The position numbers and the translations under genes are program-made. From NCBI RefSeq assembly GCF_003966695.1, contig NZ_AP018827.1, positions 1,302,001 through 1,366,000 on the forward strand: a DNA stretch of 64,000 bases, in the 5' to 3' direction. Shown one piece after another: positions 51,006 to 59,439 of the stretch. Within the stretch, counting starts at the first letter, position 1. Every line of letters begins with the position of its first letter. The notes under the pieces are model-generated. The model saw nothing but the letters and a program-made list of their open reading frames with translations. It made no database searches and was not told where the DNA came from. This DNA is from Asticcacaulis excentricus (GTDB lineage Bacteria > Pseudomonadota > Alphaproteobacteria > Caulobacterales > Caulobacteraceae).

Positions 51006-52508
51006 ATGTTCGCGTCTCCCTTCACCGCCCTCAATGCCCAAGGCTCCGGCCTCGAAGCCTCGCCGCCCTCGCTGGAGCCGCTGCGTGAGCGCATGGCTGA
51101 GCTTTATGGCGTCGAGCCCTATCAGCTCATGGTCACGCGCGGGGCGTCTCACGCCACCGAAATCCTGATGCGCCGCCTGAAGGTCAATGGCTATGAGGCC
51201 GTCTTCACCGAGCCCTGCTATTCGGAGCGGCAATACCACCTGCAAAGTCTGGCCGACGCCTATGGCCTGACGCTGAAACAGGCGACCAAGCCGCTGATGA
51301 CGCTCAAGGGCGCGGGCATGTACGTCATCGACAACCCCGCCATGCCGGACGGCAAGGCCTGGGACCTGATCGCGGCGCGCACCCTGGCCGTTGAAATCTT
51401 CCCGGCCCTGCTGGTGATCGACGAGAGCTATTTCGACGTTTGCGACGCCCAGAGCCTGATCGAACTGACCAAGTCCGAATCGAACGTCGTCGTGCTCAAA
51501 AGCCTGTCCTTCCTGTACGGGCTTTCGGGCGCACGGGTCGGTGCGCTGATCTCCTCGGCCAAGACGCTGAACGGCCTGACGCGCTTCTGCGAGCCGGTGC
51601 CGCTGCCCACGCCCTCGATCCGCGCCGCCGAGGCCGCTCTGGCCCCGTCGCGCGCCTTAAGCGTGCAGGCGCGCATCGACCTGATCCGCGGCGAACAGGC
51701 GCGCTTGCGCGACGCACTGGAACAGGCGTCCGCCGTGGTGCAGTTCCACGTCAATGACGGCCCCTTCGTGTTTATCAAACCGAAGGATCTGATCCGCAGC
51801 CAGACCCAGCTCAAAAAGTTCGGCATCACCGCCAAGAACGCCTATGAGGGCCTGATCATGGCGCTGGGTGACAAGGCGCACAATGACCGCATTCTGGCGG
51901 CGCTCGGGGTCAGCATGGAAGCCGGACGCCCGGCGCGGCGCGGTGAGGTGCTGCGCGACACCAAGGAGACCAAGATTTCGGCGATTGTCGATCTTGATAC
52001 GCCCAAGCCGGTGAAGATTCACACCGGCATCGGCTTCTTCGATCATATGCTGGATCAGGTGGCGACGCACGGCGGCTTCTCGCTGCAACTGTCGTGTCAG
52101 GGCGATCTGGAAATCGACGGCCACCACACCATCGAAGACTGTATGCTGGCCTTCGGTCAGGCCCTGAAACAGGCGCTGGGCGACCGCGTCGGCATGGCGC
52201 GCTTCGGCTTTGTCCTGCCGATGGATGAAACCGAAGCGAAGGTGTCAATCGACATTTCCGGCCGCGCCTTCTGCGTGTTCAAGGGCAACTTCGACGCCAG
52301 CCACATCGGCGACTATCCGACCGAAATGACCGGTCACGCCTTCCGTTCGCTGTCCGAAGCGCTGGGGGCCTCGATCCATGTCGAGGTCGCGGGCGAAAAC
52401 GACCACCACAAGGTCGAAGCCTGCTTCAAGGCGCTGGGACGTGCCCTGAGGATGGCCACGCGCATCGAAGGCGACGCCTTGCCGTCAACAAAAGGCATGT
52501 TGGCATGA
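51006..52508 (+). CDS. hisB: Fusion: HisC-like pseudo-aminotransferase + HisB dehydratase
   Basis: 500 aa. Residues 1-308 show a degenerate HisC (fold type I PLP) domain: LMVTRGASHATEILMRRL, LLVIDESYFDV with the PLP Asp and Tyr, and VLKSLSFLYGLSGARVGALI. In HisC the SLSF position is TLSK, with Lys forming the Schiff base. Here it is Phe169. The domain is about 50 residues shorter than HisC and its PNNPTG loop reads DNPAMPDG. Residues 311-500 are a complete HisB imidazoleglycerol-phosphate dehydratase (GIGFFDHMLDQ, DGHHTIEDC, ENDHHKVEACFKAL, PSTKGML). The stop overlaps hisH by four bases. The second half should be active; the first is probably not an aminotransferase. Confidence 0.9.
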   Translation: MFASPFTALNAQGSGLEASPPSLEPLRERMAELYGVEPYQLMVTRGASHATEILMRRLKVNGYEAVFTEPCYSERQYHLQSLADAYGLTLKQATKPLMTLKGAGMYVIDNPAMPDGKAWDLIAARTLAVEIFPALLVIDESYFDVCDAQSLIELTKSESNVVVLKSLSFLYGLSGARVGALISSAKTLNGLTRFCEPVPLPTPSIRAAEAALAPSRALSVQARIDLIRGEQARLRDALEQASAVVQFHVNDGPFVFIKPKDLIRSQTQLKKFGITAKNAYEGLIMALGDKAHNDRILAALGVSMEAGRPARRGEVLRDTKETKISAIVDLDTPKPVKIHTGIGFFDHMLDQVATHGGFSLQLSCQGDLEIDGHHTIEDCMLAFGQALKQALGDRVGMARFGFVLPMDETEAKVSIDISGRAFCVFKGNFDASHIGDYPTEMTGHAFRSLSEALGASIHVEVAGENDHHKVEACFKALGRALRMATRIEGDALPSTKGMLA

Positions 52509-53179
52509 GTCAGGTGGTTGTCATTGAATTAGGCTGCGCCAATACCGCCTCGGTGCTGTTCGCGCTGGAGCGTCTGGGCGCTGAGGCCGTGCTGTCGTCG
52601 GACGCCGCCGAAATCCGGGCCGCCCCGCGCGTGGTACTGCCCGGCGTCGGCGCGGCGGGCTTTGTGATGAGCCGCATCCACGAGCTGGGGCTTTATGACA
52701 CGATCCGCGGCCTGACCCAGCCGCTGATGGGCGTCTGTCTGGGGCAGCAACTGCTGTTCGACAGCTCCGAAGAGGGCGACGTCGCCTGTCTGGGCCTCAT
52801 TCCGGGCCGGGTCGTGAAGATGGGAGCCCCCAAAGCCCCTGAGCGCATTCCGGAAAGTGGGCACCGGTTTCCGGAATCAAATGCGCGACCAAGCCTAGAA
52901 CCAGAGCCTGTCAGGGCTCTGGTGGTTCCACACATGGGCTGGAACCAGCTACAGGCCGTGCGCGAAGACCCGCTGACGGCGGGCCTGAATGCGGGTGACT
53001 ACGCCTATTTCGTACATAGTTTCGTCTGCCCGGTCACCGACCATACGCTGGCGCAATCGACCTATGGTGCGCCGTTCGCGGCTATGGTGCGTAAGGGGAA
53101 TGTCTGGGGCTGTCAGTTCCACCCCGAACGCTCCTCAGCCGCCGGCGCGAAGATACTGGAGAATTTTCTCCGTCTGTAA
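52505..53179 (+). CDS. hisH: Imidazole glycerol phosphate synthase, glutaminase subunit
   Basis: 224 aa. Class I amidotransferase: LPGVGAAGFVM, nucleophile Cys78 in MGVCLGQQLLF, and His-Glu of the triad in CQFHPERSS. It supplies ammonia to HisF. About 27 residues between KAP (112) and VPHMGWNQL (142) are extra. They read ERIPESGHRFPESNARPS and so on, and are encoded by a 44-bp palindrome plus a second hairpin. The insert lies in a surface loop before the PHMGWN strand. Confidence 0.93.
   Translation: MSQVVVIELGCANTASVLFALERLGAEAVLSSDAAEIRAAPRVVLPGVGAAGFVMSRIHELGLYDTIRGLTQPLMGVCLGQQLLFDSSEEGDVACLGLIPGRVVKMGAPKAPERIPESGHRFPESNARPSLEPEPVRALVVPHMGWNQLQAVREDPLTAGLNAGDYAYFVHSFVCPVTDHTLAQSTYGAPFAAMVRKGNVWGCQFHPERSSAAGAKILENFLRL
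52844..52887 (+). repeat. 44-bp palindrome in frame within hisH
   Basis: GCGCATT, CCGGAAA, GTGGGCACCGG, TTTCCGG, AATCA, AATGCGC. Both arm pairs are perfect. It encodes IPESGHRFPESNA. A second palindrome, ACCAGAGCC/GGCTCTGGT at 52901-52924, follows and is also within the insert. Confidence 0.85.
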
Positions 53180-53183
53180 TGCA

Positions 53184-53302
53184 ACCCCCTCTCCCTAGAG
53201 GGAGAGGGTTGGGGTGAGGGGGTGACCCTAAGCTCCGTTTTCCCCCTCACCCGGCACGAAGCCAAGACTTCGCGCCACCCTCTCCCTCTAGGGAGAGGGG
53301 GA
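53184..53302. repeat. Long inverted repeat between hisH and hisA
   Basis: CCCCCTCTCCCTAGAGGGAG at the left and CCCTCTAGGGAGAGGGGGAG at the right, each also a small palindrome. The interior holds GGGTGAGGGGG/CCCCCTCACCC. The right end provides the GGGGGAG ribosome-binding site eight bases before the hisA ATG. A long hairpin would separate hisH from hisA. Confidence 0.78.
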
Positions 53303-53310
53303 GTAAAAAA

Positions 53311-54042
53311 ATGATCCTCTACCCCGCTATCGACCTGATCAACGGTGAATGTGTCCGCCTCGCGCAGGGCCGGTTTGATGCCGTCACCAGATACGACTCC
53401 GACCCGTTCAAGCGTCTGGCCCTGTTCAATGAAGAATTTGCGGAATGGGTGCATATTGTCGATCTCGACGGGGCGCGCGCCGGCTCACCGCAGCAGCACG
53501 AACTGATCGGGCGGCTGGCGCAGGCCTCGCGCGCCAAGATCCAGACCGGCGGCGGGGTACGGTCACGCGCCCATGTGCAGACCCTGCTCGATCAGGGCGT
53601 CTCCGCCGTCGTGGTCGGCTCTGCCGCTGTGAAAGACCCCAGGGAGGTGCGCGGCTGGCTGCGCGACTTCGGCAAGGAACACATCACGCTGGCGCTCGAC
53701 GTTTTACCCACCAGGGACGGTGACTTTGACGCCGCCCTGCACGGCTGGACCGAAGGGTCGGGGATTTCGCTGTGGAAGGTGCTCGACGAATATCCGGTCG
53801 GCGTCGCGCAGCGCATCCTCGTCACCGACGTGTCGCGCGACGGCATGTTGATGGGGCCGAACATGGACCTGATGCGCGCCCTGAGACAAAAACGCCCGGA
53901 CCTCGACATTCAGGCGTCAGGCGGCGTGCGCTCGGTCGAAGACCTTTATGATCTCAAGGCGCTGGGCGTACACGGCGCCATTGTGGGTAAGGCCATCTAT
54001 GAGGGCCTGATTGATTTGAAGGCCGCTCTCAATGTTGGCTAA
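53311..54042 (+). CDS. hisA: ProFAR isomerase
   Basis: 243 aa, TIM barrel. First catalytic Asp in [47 protein letters not shown], second catalytic Asp in [12 protein letters not shown], and phosphate-binding [11 protein letters not shown]. Fourth step of the pathway: ProFAR to PRFAR. Confidence 0.95.
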   Translation: MILYPAIDLINGECVRLAQGRFDAVTRYDSDPFKRLALFNEEFAEWVHIVDLDGARAGSPQQHELIGRLAQASRAKIQTGGGVRSRAHVQTLLDQGVSAVVVGSAAVKDPREVRGWLRDFGKEHITLALDVLPTRDGDFDAALHGWTEGSGISLWKVLDEYPVGVAQRILVTDVSRDGMLMGPNMDLMRALRQKRPDLDIQASGGVRSVEDLYDLKALGVHGAIVGKAIYEGLIDLKAALNVG

Positions 54043-54089
54043 AACGCAAATCTCCTCCCCTACGAAGCGGTAAGATGGAAAGCTGCCCC

Positions 54090-54911
54090 ATGTTAGCCAG
54101 ACGCATCATCCCCTGTCTCGACGTCAAGGACGGCAAGGTCGTCAAGGGCGTGCAGTTTGTTGGCCACGAAGTGCTGGGCGACGCCGTCGATATGGCGCTG
54201 CGCTACCGCGACGAAGGCGCCGATGAGCTGGTGCTGTATGACATCACCGCTTCGGCCGAAGGGCGCACGGTGGATTACAACTGGGTGCGCGACATTGCCC
54301 GCGCGCTTGACATCCCCTTCTGCGTGGCGGGCGGCATCCGTTCGGCGGAGCAGGCGGTGAAGTGCCTCAATTCCGGGGCCGACAAGGTGTCGATCAATTC
54401 GCCCGCCCTGGAGCGCCCGGACCTGATCAACGAACTGGCCGAAATGGCCGGGTCGCAGTGCGTGGTGGTGGGGGTGGATTCGAGAGAACTGCCCCTCCCG
54501 AAAAGTGGGAACCGGTTTTCGGATACAGAGGGGCAACCGCCTTTAAATAGCGATTATTACGTTCATCAGTATTCCGGCGATCCGGACAAAATCCGCGCAG
54601 CGGGTCGTCGCACGCTCGACTGGGTGGTCGAGGCGGCGGAACGCGGGGCGGGTGAAATCGTGCTCAACTGCATGAATCAGGACGGCGTGCGCAAGGGGTA
54701 CGATATTCGGCAACTCAGGCTGGTGCGCGACCTGATCGACATTCCGCTGGTGGCCTCCGGCGGGGCCGGCGCACCGGAACACTTTACCGAGGTCTTCGAT
54801 CAGGCCGACGTGTCGGGCGCTCTGGCGGCCAGCGTCTTCCACAAGAAGATCATCCATATACCGGACCTCAAACGCGACCTGCAAAAGGCGGGAATCGCGG
54901 TTAGGGTATAG
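54090..54911 (+). CDS. hisF: Imidazole glycerol phosphate synthase, cyclase subunit
   Basis: 273 aa from [20 protein letters not shown]. Catalytic Asp11 and Asp130 (VVVGVDSR) are in place. Phosphate-binding [12 protein letters not shown] and [12 protein letters not shown]. It joins ammonia from HisH with PRFAR to give IGP and AICAR. About residues 133-152 ([18 protein letters not shown]) are extra. They come from a 44-bp palindrome placed right after Asp130, in the active-site loop region. Five more codons upstream (54075) are possible. Confidence 0.93.
   Translation: MLARRIIPCLDVKDGKVVKGVQFVGHEVLGDAVDMALRYRDEGADELVLYDITASAEGRTVDYNWVRDIARALDIPFCVAGGIRSAEQAVKCLNSGADKVSINSPALERPDLINELAEMAGSQCVVVGVDSRELPLPKSGNRFSDTEGQPPLNSDYYVHQYSGDPDKIRAAGRRTLDWVVEAAERGAGEIVLNCMNQDGVRKGYDIRQLRLVRDLIDIPLVASGGAGAPEHFTEVFDQADVSGALAASVFHKKIIHIPDLKRDLQKAGIAVRV
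54491..54534 (+). repeat. 44-bp palindrome in frame within hisF
   Basis: GCCCCTC, CCGAAAA, GTGGGAACCGG, TTTTCGG, ATACA, GAGGGGC. Both arm pairs are perfect. Read in the same frame as in hisH, giving [13 protein letters not shown]. Confidence 0.88.
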
Positions 54912-54950
54912 TTCGCGCCCGTCCAATCGCAGATTGGGCGGAAATAAAGC

Positions 54951-54987
54951 GAAAAAATCTCGCAGGGCCGCCCCAAGAGATTTTTTC
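54951..54987. terminator. Hairpin between hisF and hisIE
   Basis: GAAAAAATCTC (54951-54961) pairs with GAGATTTTTTC (54977-54987). A second short stem GATTGGGCG lies just before. With A and T runs on both sides it may stop or attenuate transcription before hisIE. Confidence 0.55.
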
Positions 54988-55057
54988 TCAATCTGATAAA
55001 TAAAACGTGAAAAAGTATCGAGGCACAGCCGAGAGACTTTGTTCACGAGGAAATTAT

Positions 55058-55705
55058 ATGCCCGAAGCCCACAAACTCCCCAACCCCCTGACGCTGGCCG
55101 ATATCGACGCGCTCGATTTCACCAAGGGCGACGGCCTGATCCCCGCCATCGTGCAGGACGCTGACACGCTTCAGGTGCTGATGCTGGGCTATATGGACCG
55201 CGCCGCCCTGAGCGAGACCCTGACCGATCGTCAGGTGACCTTCTTCTCGCGCTCCAAAAACGGCCGCTGGCGCAAGGGCGAAACGTCGGGCGACTTCCTC
55301 AATCTGGTCAGCGTGACCACCGATTGCGACGAAGACGCGCTGCTGGTGCTGGCGCGTCCCGTCGGGCCGACCTGTCACACCAAGACCACCTCGTGCTTCG
55401 GGCACGACACCGCGCCCGGTATCGGCTTTATGGGCCATTTGGCCGCCGTGGTGAAGGACCGCGCCAAGGCCCCGCCCGCCGACAGCTACACCGCCCGCCT
55501 GATGCAGAAGGGCGTCGCCAAGATTGCCCAGAAGGTCGGCGAAGAAGGGCTTGAAACCGCTCTGGCCGGGCGCTGCGGTGACCTCGACGAACTGCATAAC
55601 GAGGCTGCCGACCTGCTCTATCACCTGTCGGTGCTGCTGATGGCGCGCGACACGACGCTTGAGGCCGTGCTGGATATCCTGCGCGAGCGCCACACAGGGC
55701 GGTAA
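55058..55705 (+). CDS. hisIE: HisI-HisE fusion (PR-AMP cyclohydrolase / PR-ATP pyrophosphatase)
   Basis: 215 aa from MPEAHKLPNPLTLADIDA; GAGGAAA upstream. HisI part (about 15-120): DADTLQVLMLGYMDRAALSE, TFFSRSKNGRWRKGETSG, metal-site TTDCDEDALL and CHTKTTSCFG. HisE part (about 125-215): YTARLMQKGVAKIAQKVGEE, ETALAGRCGDLDELHNEAAD. Second and third pathway steps in one chain. Last gene of the cluster. Confidence 0.95.
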   Translation: MPEAHKLPNPLTLADIDALDFTKGDGLIPAIVQDADTLQVLMLGYMDRAALSETLTDRQVTFFSRSKNGRWRKGETSGDFLNLVSVTTDCDEDALLVLARPVGPTCHTKTTSCFGHDTAPGIGFMGHLAAVVKDRAKAPPADSYTARLMQKGVAKIAQKVGEEGLETALAGRCGDLDELHNEAADLLYHLSVLLMARDTTLEAVLDILRERHTGR

Positions 55706-55766
55706 GCGGCATTTGACAGCCCTCCTGGGTTGTGATTGTCTCCCTGACAAACAGGGGGTATAAATC

Positions 55767-56285
55767 ATGTCCAAACGCAGCGGGTTATTAATAGGTCTTG
55801 GAGAATTCATCTCTCCCAAAGGGAGATTGAACCGTCTGCCCTACTTCGCCAACGCCGCGGGCGTGAATATCATCGCCTTTGTCATAAGCCTTACATTTAT
55901 GGGCCTGATGTCATGGACGACAGAGGCCAATCCTGCCATGTCATTCGTAGTGCAGATTACGTGGGTAGCTCTCGTTATCTTCCTGAATTATGTCTGGTTT
56001 TGCCTTGTGGCCAAACGCCTGCACGATATGGGCCTGACAGCATGGATTGGCCTGATCATCTGGGCTGACACCGCCTTCTTGCTAATCACGATGACTATGG
56101 AAATCGTGGGTCAGCCGCTGTCTCTATATGCCGATACCGACCTGATCCAGACGATCATAACCATCGTCCGGGTGATTTTCAGTCTGGTCATACTGTTTAC
56201 ACCCGGCCAGAAGGGGGAAAACCGGTTCGGCAAGAGCCCAAACTACTACCTGCAACCGCAGAAACCGCACGTTCTCGAAGGCTGA
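55767..56285 (+). CDS. DUF805 family membrane protein
   Basis: 172 aa. GRLNRLPYFANAAGVNIIAF near the N-terminus, LVAKRLHDMGLTAWIGLI in the middle, PGQKGENRFGKSPNYY at the end: the DUF805 marks. Four membrane helices. Function unknown in the family. Confidence 0.9.
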   Translation: MSKRSGLLIGLGEFISPKGRLNRLPYFANAAGVNIIAFVISLTFMGLMSWTTEANPAMSFVVQITWVALVIFLNYVWFCLVAKRLHDMGLTAWIGLIIWADTAFLLITMTMEIVGQPLSLYADTDLIQTIITIVRVIFSLVILFTPGQKGENRFGKSPNYYLQPQKPHVLEG

Positions 56286-56371
56286 GTTCCGCGCCACTTC
56301 CGCGTTTTCGGATTCGACAAGTGCCCGCTTGGTGCTAGAACGGGTAGGATAACGCCGATCTGAGCCTGCCC

Positions 56372-56902
56372 ATGCGTCGCCCTGCCTTTGTCCTGTTCCT
56401 GTTTGTCCTTGTTGCGTTGGTCAGTGCGCCGGATATAGCGCGCCGTTTCACCGACATCGACGCCGCGTGGCTGGGCTGGGTTCAGGCCTTGTTGATGGCA
56501 GCAGGGGTGATCTTTGCCGCCCGCGCCCGTTTGCGCGATGCCGGTAAGCCCGAAGGCTGGCTGTGGCAGGCCCTGCTTGTCGTCACGCCCGTCTATGCCC
56601 TGTTTGCCTCACCGGTCGCAGGTCTTCTGCCCATACCAAGTCAGCTCAGCACCCTGGCCCTGATCGGGGCCAACGGGCTGGTTTTCGGTGGACTAATCGC
56701 TCTGGCCTTGGTGCCGTCCGCATACCCTGCGACACCGGCTCGGACCCGCCGATCGGACTCCGATGGCGGCTTTGTCGCGGCGACGGACACGTCCGCCTCT
56801 TCGTCCTCCGGCAAGGGCGCACACGATTCGTCCCGCGACAGCGACTCTGCCGACTCGTCCAGCAGCAGCGATGGCGGCGATGGCGGCGGCGGCGGGGATT
56901 AA
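56372..56902 (+). CDS. Membrane protein with Ser/Asp/Gly tail
   Basis: 176 aa. A signal-like or first helix (FVLFLFVLVALVSAP), then three more helices (LGWVQALLMAAGVIFA, WLWQALLVVTPVYALFA, STLALIGANGLVFGGLIALAL). The last 50 residues are Ser, Asp and Gly with few other types, ending GGDGGGGGD. Stop overlaps the next, convergent gene by four bases. No family recognised. Confidence 0.65.
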   Translation: MRRPAFVLFLFVLVALVSAPDIARRFTDIDAAWLGWVQALLMAAGVIFAARARLRDAGKPEGWLWQALLVVTPVYALFASPVAGLLPIPSQLSTLALIGANGLVFGGLIALALVPSAYPATPARTRRSDSDGGFVAATDTSASSSSGKGAHDSSRDSDSADSSSSSDGGDGGGGGD

Positions 56903-58311
56903 TAGATCGGACAGGCCTTCCACTCATAGGGCACGGCCATCAGCGAGCGGCCGCGCCATTCGATGCGATAGCCACGACCTTCGGCCGGGCGGTCGGACAT
57001 GTCTTCGCAGCGGCTCATGCTAACATAGCCCAGCACCTGCTGCCCCTTGCGCTCGGCGGAATATTTGCCATCGGCGAGGCGCACCTTGGCCGTGTCGTAA
57101 TCCTGCCAGACGCGATCACCGTCGCGCACCTGACGCTTCAGCACCACCACGTCCAGCGCCTTGTGGTCGAAGGCGCGCATATAGCCGATGACCTCTTCGA
57201 AGCAGATACCGGGCAGAAGCTGTGCCGTGTCCGGGCACGAACTGCGCGCCATGGCCACCGGTCGCGCCTCGCCATAGGCTTCGAAGATGTCGCGCGGCGT
57301 CGGCGCAGGCGGCGCGCCGCAGTCGCTCAAGGCCTCTTCGGCGACAAAAAGCGCACCGTCGCGGTCGTGCACACGGAAGACCGTGGCCTGAGTCGCCGAA
57401 CACCCCGACGGGATGGTCAGCTTGCTGCGCTCGAACCAGCGCTTGTCGGCCTTGAACCCCTTGCTGGCGCGCTTGAGCACCAGTTGTTCGACTGCCTCGT
57501 CCTTCAACACATCGCCGGCACGCACCGCATATTTCGAGGCGATGAGGTCCAGTTCCTTTTCCTCCGCATGGGCTTGCAGATAGGCGATACCCGTCTGCGC
57601 GCAGTAGGTTTTGCGCACCACATCGCTTTCGGCGCAGGCCGGGTCCGGCTGCGCCAGATAGCGCCAGTCGCCTTGTGCGCGCAGGGTTTCCGTGCGCGGC
57701 CAGGCGTCGCGGCTGGCGCGTACCGGCGCTCCGGCCACGGGGGGATCGACCGGGATGGACGGGCCATCGACGCGCCAGGGACCGTTCGGCTGACGCGGGC
57801 CGCCGCCGCAGACCACGGTCTGACGCTCCTGCGCCACCGTCTGCCCGCCACGGGTTTCGACCGTGTAGAACACCCCTTCGCCGCGCAGGGCATAGCAGTC
57901 ACGCGGTACAAAAACGTCCGAGGTCGGCAGGTCGGCTTCGCGCCAGCGCAGGCCTTCGGGCGTCAGGGTCAGGTCGAACAGGCTGTAATCGCGGCCATAA
58001 TCACCGCGCACGGCTTCGCCCGCGGCTGCTGCATAGCGCACACCCAGCACCCGTGCCTGAGTAAGTCCCGAGGCCTTAAGCGTCGCCGCCACGCCGTCAA
58101 AACAGGGGCCATTGTCGAAAGATCGCGAGGCTTCGGGGCAGTTGGCCTTTGGCGTCGCCACATAGCGGGCCGCGCCCAAAACCTCATGCACCGTGCCGAT
58201 TCGCGCCGGCTCCACCAGACGCGGCGTCATCTGTGCCTGCGCCACGTCCGGACACACAATGGCCCCCAGAGCCATACCGGCCACGATCAAACCCGGCTTA
58301 CCTAAGCGCAT
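56899..58311 (-). CDS. Exported protein with three tandem four-cysteine repeats
   Basis: 470 aa from MRLGKPGLIVAGMALGAIVC, signal peptide ending AQAQ. The mature part has 12 Cys in three repeats of roughly 110-140 residues. Each runs C-x10/11-C-[FA]..., a [AQ]VR-x-GD-like motif, a third C about 60-85 residues later, a VF-x-V...R-x-G-x-x-x-VA-x-E-like strand pair, and a fourth C. Examples of the first pair: NCPEASRSFDNGPCF, ACAESDVVRKTYCA, SCPDTAQLLPGICF. Two disulfides per repeat are likely in the periplasm. No known family recognised. A start 12 bases upstream (58323) is possible. Confidence 0.75.
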   Translation of the reverse strand: MRLGKPGLIVAGMALGAIVCPDVAQAQMTPRLVEPARIGTVHEVLGAARYVATPKANCPEASRSFDNGPCFDGVAATLKASGLTQARVLGVRYAAAAGEAVRGDYGRDYSLFDLTLTPEGLRWREADLPTSDVFVPRDCYALRGEGVFYTVETRGGQTVAQERQTVVCGGGPRQPNGPWRVDGPSIPVDPPVAGAPVRASRDAWPRTETLRAQGDWRYLAQPDPACAESDVVRKTYCAQTGIAYLQAHAEEKELDLIASKYAVRAGDVLKDEAVEQLVLKRASKGFKADKRWFERSKLTIPSGCSATQATVFRVHDRDGALFVAEEALSDCGAPPAPTPRDIFEAYGEARPVAMARSSCPDTAQLLPGICFEEVIGYMRAFDHKALDVVVLKRQVRDGDRVWQDYDTAKVRLADGKYSAERKGQQVLGYVSMSRCEDMSDRPAEGRGYRIEWRGRSLMAVPYEWKACPIY

Positions 58312-58621
58312 GTCCGCCCCCATTTCTGCAATCTGTGATATTTTCGCTGCACGTCCCTGACAGCGTCTTTACCATAACCCACAGGGCAAACAATCGCCAT
58401 AATTTCCAGCAAATGAGGCACAACACGAGCGGGGCGGCCACGTGTTCAGTGGTAAGCCTTGCCTCAGAACCTTTTAGTTGCAGTCGTCAACGATTTGCGG
58501 CATATTTGTGATGATTTAAGGCACGAGGCATGGGCTTTGCCTGTCCTCAGACTTTCGATTTCAAAGTGGCGTAAGGCTGGCCGGGGCAGACCGGTGGGGA
58601 CTTTCTGGACGCACATCTCAC

Positions 58622-59272
58622 ATGTCGGCGCTGTTTGACATCATCATCGGCTTTATTGCGGCCCTTGTTTCCGCGGCCTTCCTGCATTTCGGTGCCGGTG
58701 CGGCGCCGGAACAGCCGAAACCTGCGCCCGTCACCCAGAAACAAGCCGTGCCGGCGGCCACGCCGAGCGCACCGGTCACACCCGTCAGCGAAACCACCCC
58801 GCTCAGCCAGCCGGCCCCGGCGCAGGAGGCCGCCCCTCGGACCGTGGCCGTCAAAAGCGAACCCGTAAAGTCTGAGCCCAAACGCGATGCGGCAGCGGTG
58901 AGTGCACCCGTCGTGCGGGTGAAGGCCGTGCGCTCCGAAGCCCAAACCGTGCTGCCGCCGGAGGCGGCCCCTGCGCCCCCGGCTCCGCCCGCCCTGGCCC
59001 TGCCGCCTCTGCCAGCGGTTCCGGCCCTGAGACTGCACGTTGCCGAACTGAGCGCCGAGGATCAGGCCAATATCGCGCGTGACGTGGAAAAGAGCCTGCG
59101 GGCGGGCGCACTGGAAATCGCCGTGCGCGGCGAAGATGCAAAACTGCTGATCGAGGCCGTAAAAGCCTCACGCGCCGCACGCAAGGCACAGGAAGACGCG
59201 CTGAGCGGTCCCTGCCCGGACTCGCATGGGGTCCCCGCCACGGGTCAGATTCGCACGATCGTCGCCCAATAG
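58622..59272 (+). CDS. Membrane-anchored protein with Ala/Pro linker
   Basis: 216 aa. One N-terminal helix (FDIIIGFIAALVSAAFLHFG), about 110 residues rich in Pro, Ala, Val and charged residues, and a small C-terminal helical domain (LSAEDQANIARDVEKSLRAG, LLIEAVKASRAARKAQEDAL). It resembles envelope-spanning linkers. No family recognised. The 298-bp region before it shows no other gene. Confidence 0.6.
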   Translation: MSALFDIIIGFIAALVSAAFLHFGAGAAPEQPKPAPVTQKQAVPAATPSAPVTPVSETTPLSQPAPAQEAAPRTVAVKSEPVKSEPKRDAAAVSAPVVRVKAVRSEAQTVLPPEAAPAPPAPPALALPPLPAVPALRLHVAELSAEDQANIARDVEKSLRAGALEIAVRGEDAKLLIEAVKASRAARKAQEDALSGPCPDSHGVPATGQIRTIVAQ

Positions 59273-59439
59273 GCCGACAGGGGCGTCGCCGCCGGAGCGG
59301 ACGGGTGGCAGCCTATGGTAAACATCCTCGCCTCTACCCCGCTAAACCATTTGCGTTATCAATGATCTGCGGCTAGCGTTCGCCTCACGGGAGAACCCGG
59401 CTTTCCGGTGGTAAAGACCCTGGCGCAGGACAGTATTCT

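Noticed and set aside
56305-56345. A degraded copy of the CCGAAAAGTG palindrome (GTTTTCGGATTCGACAAGTG)
   Set aside because: The arms do not pair and similarity is limited to a few bases.
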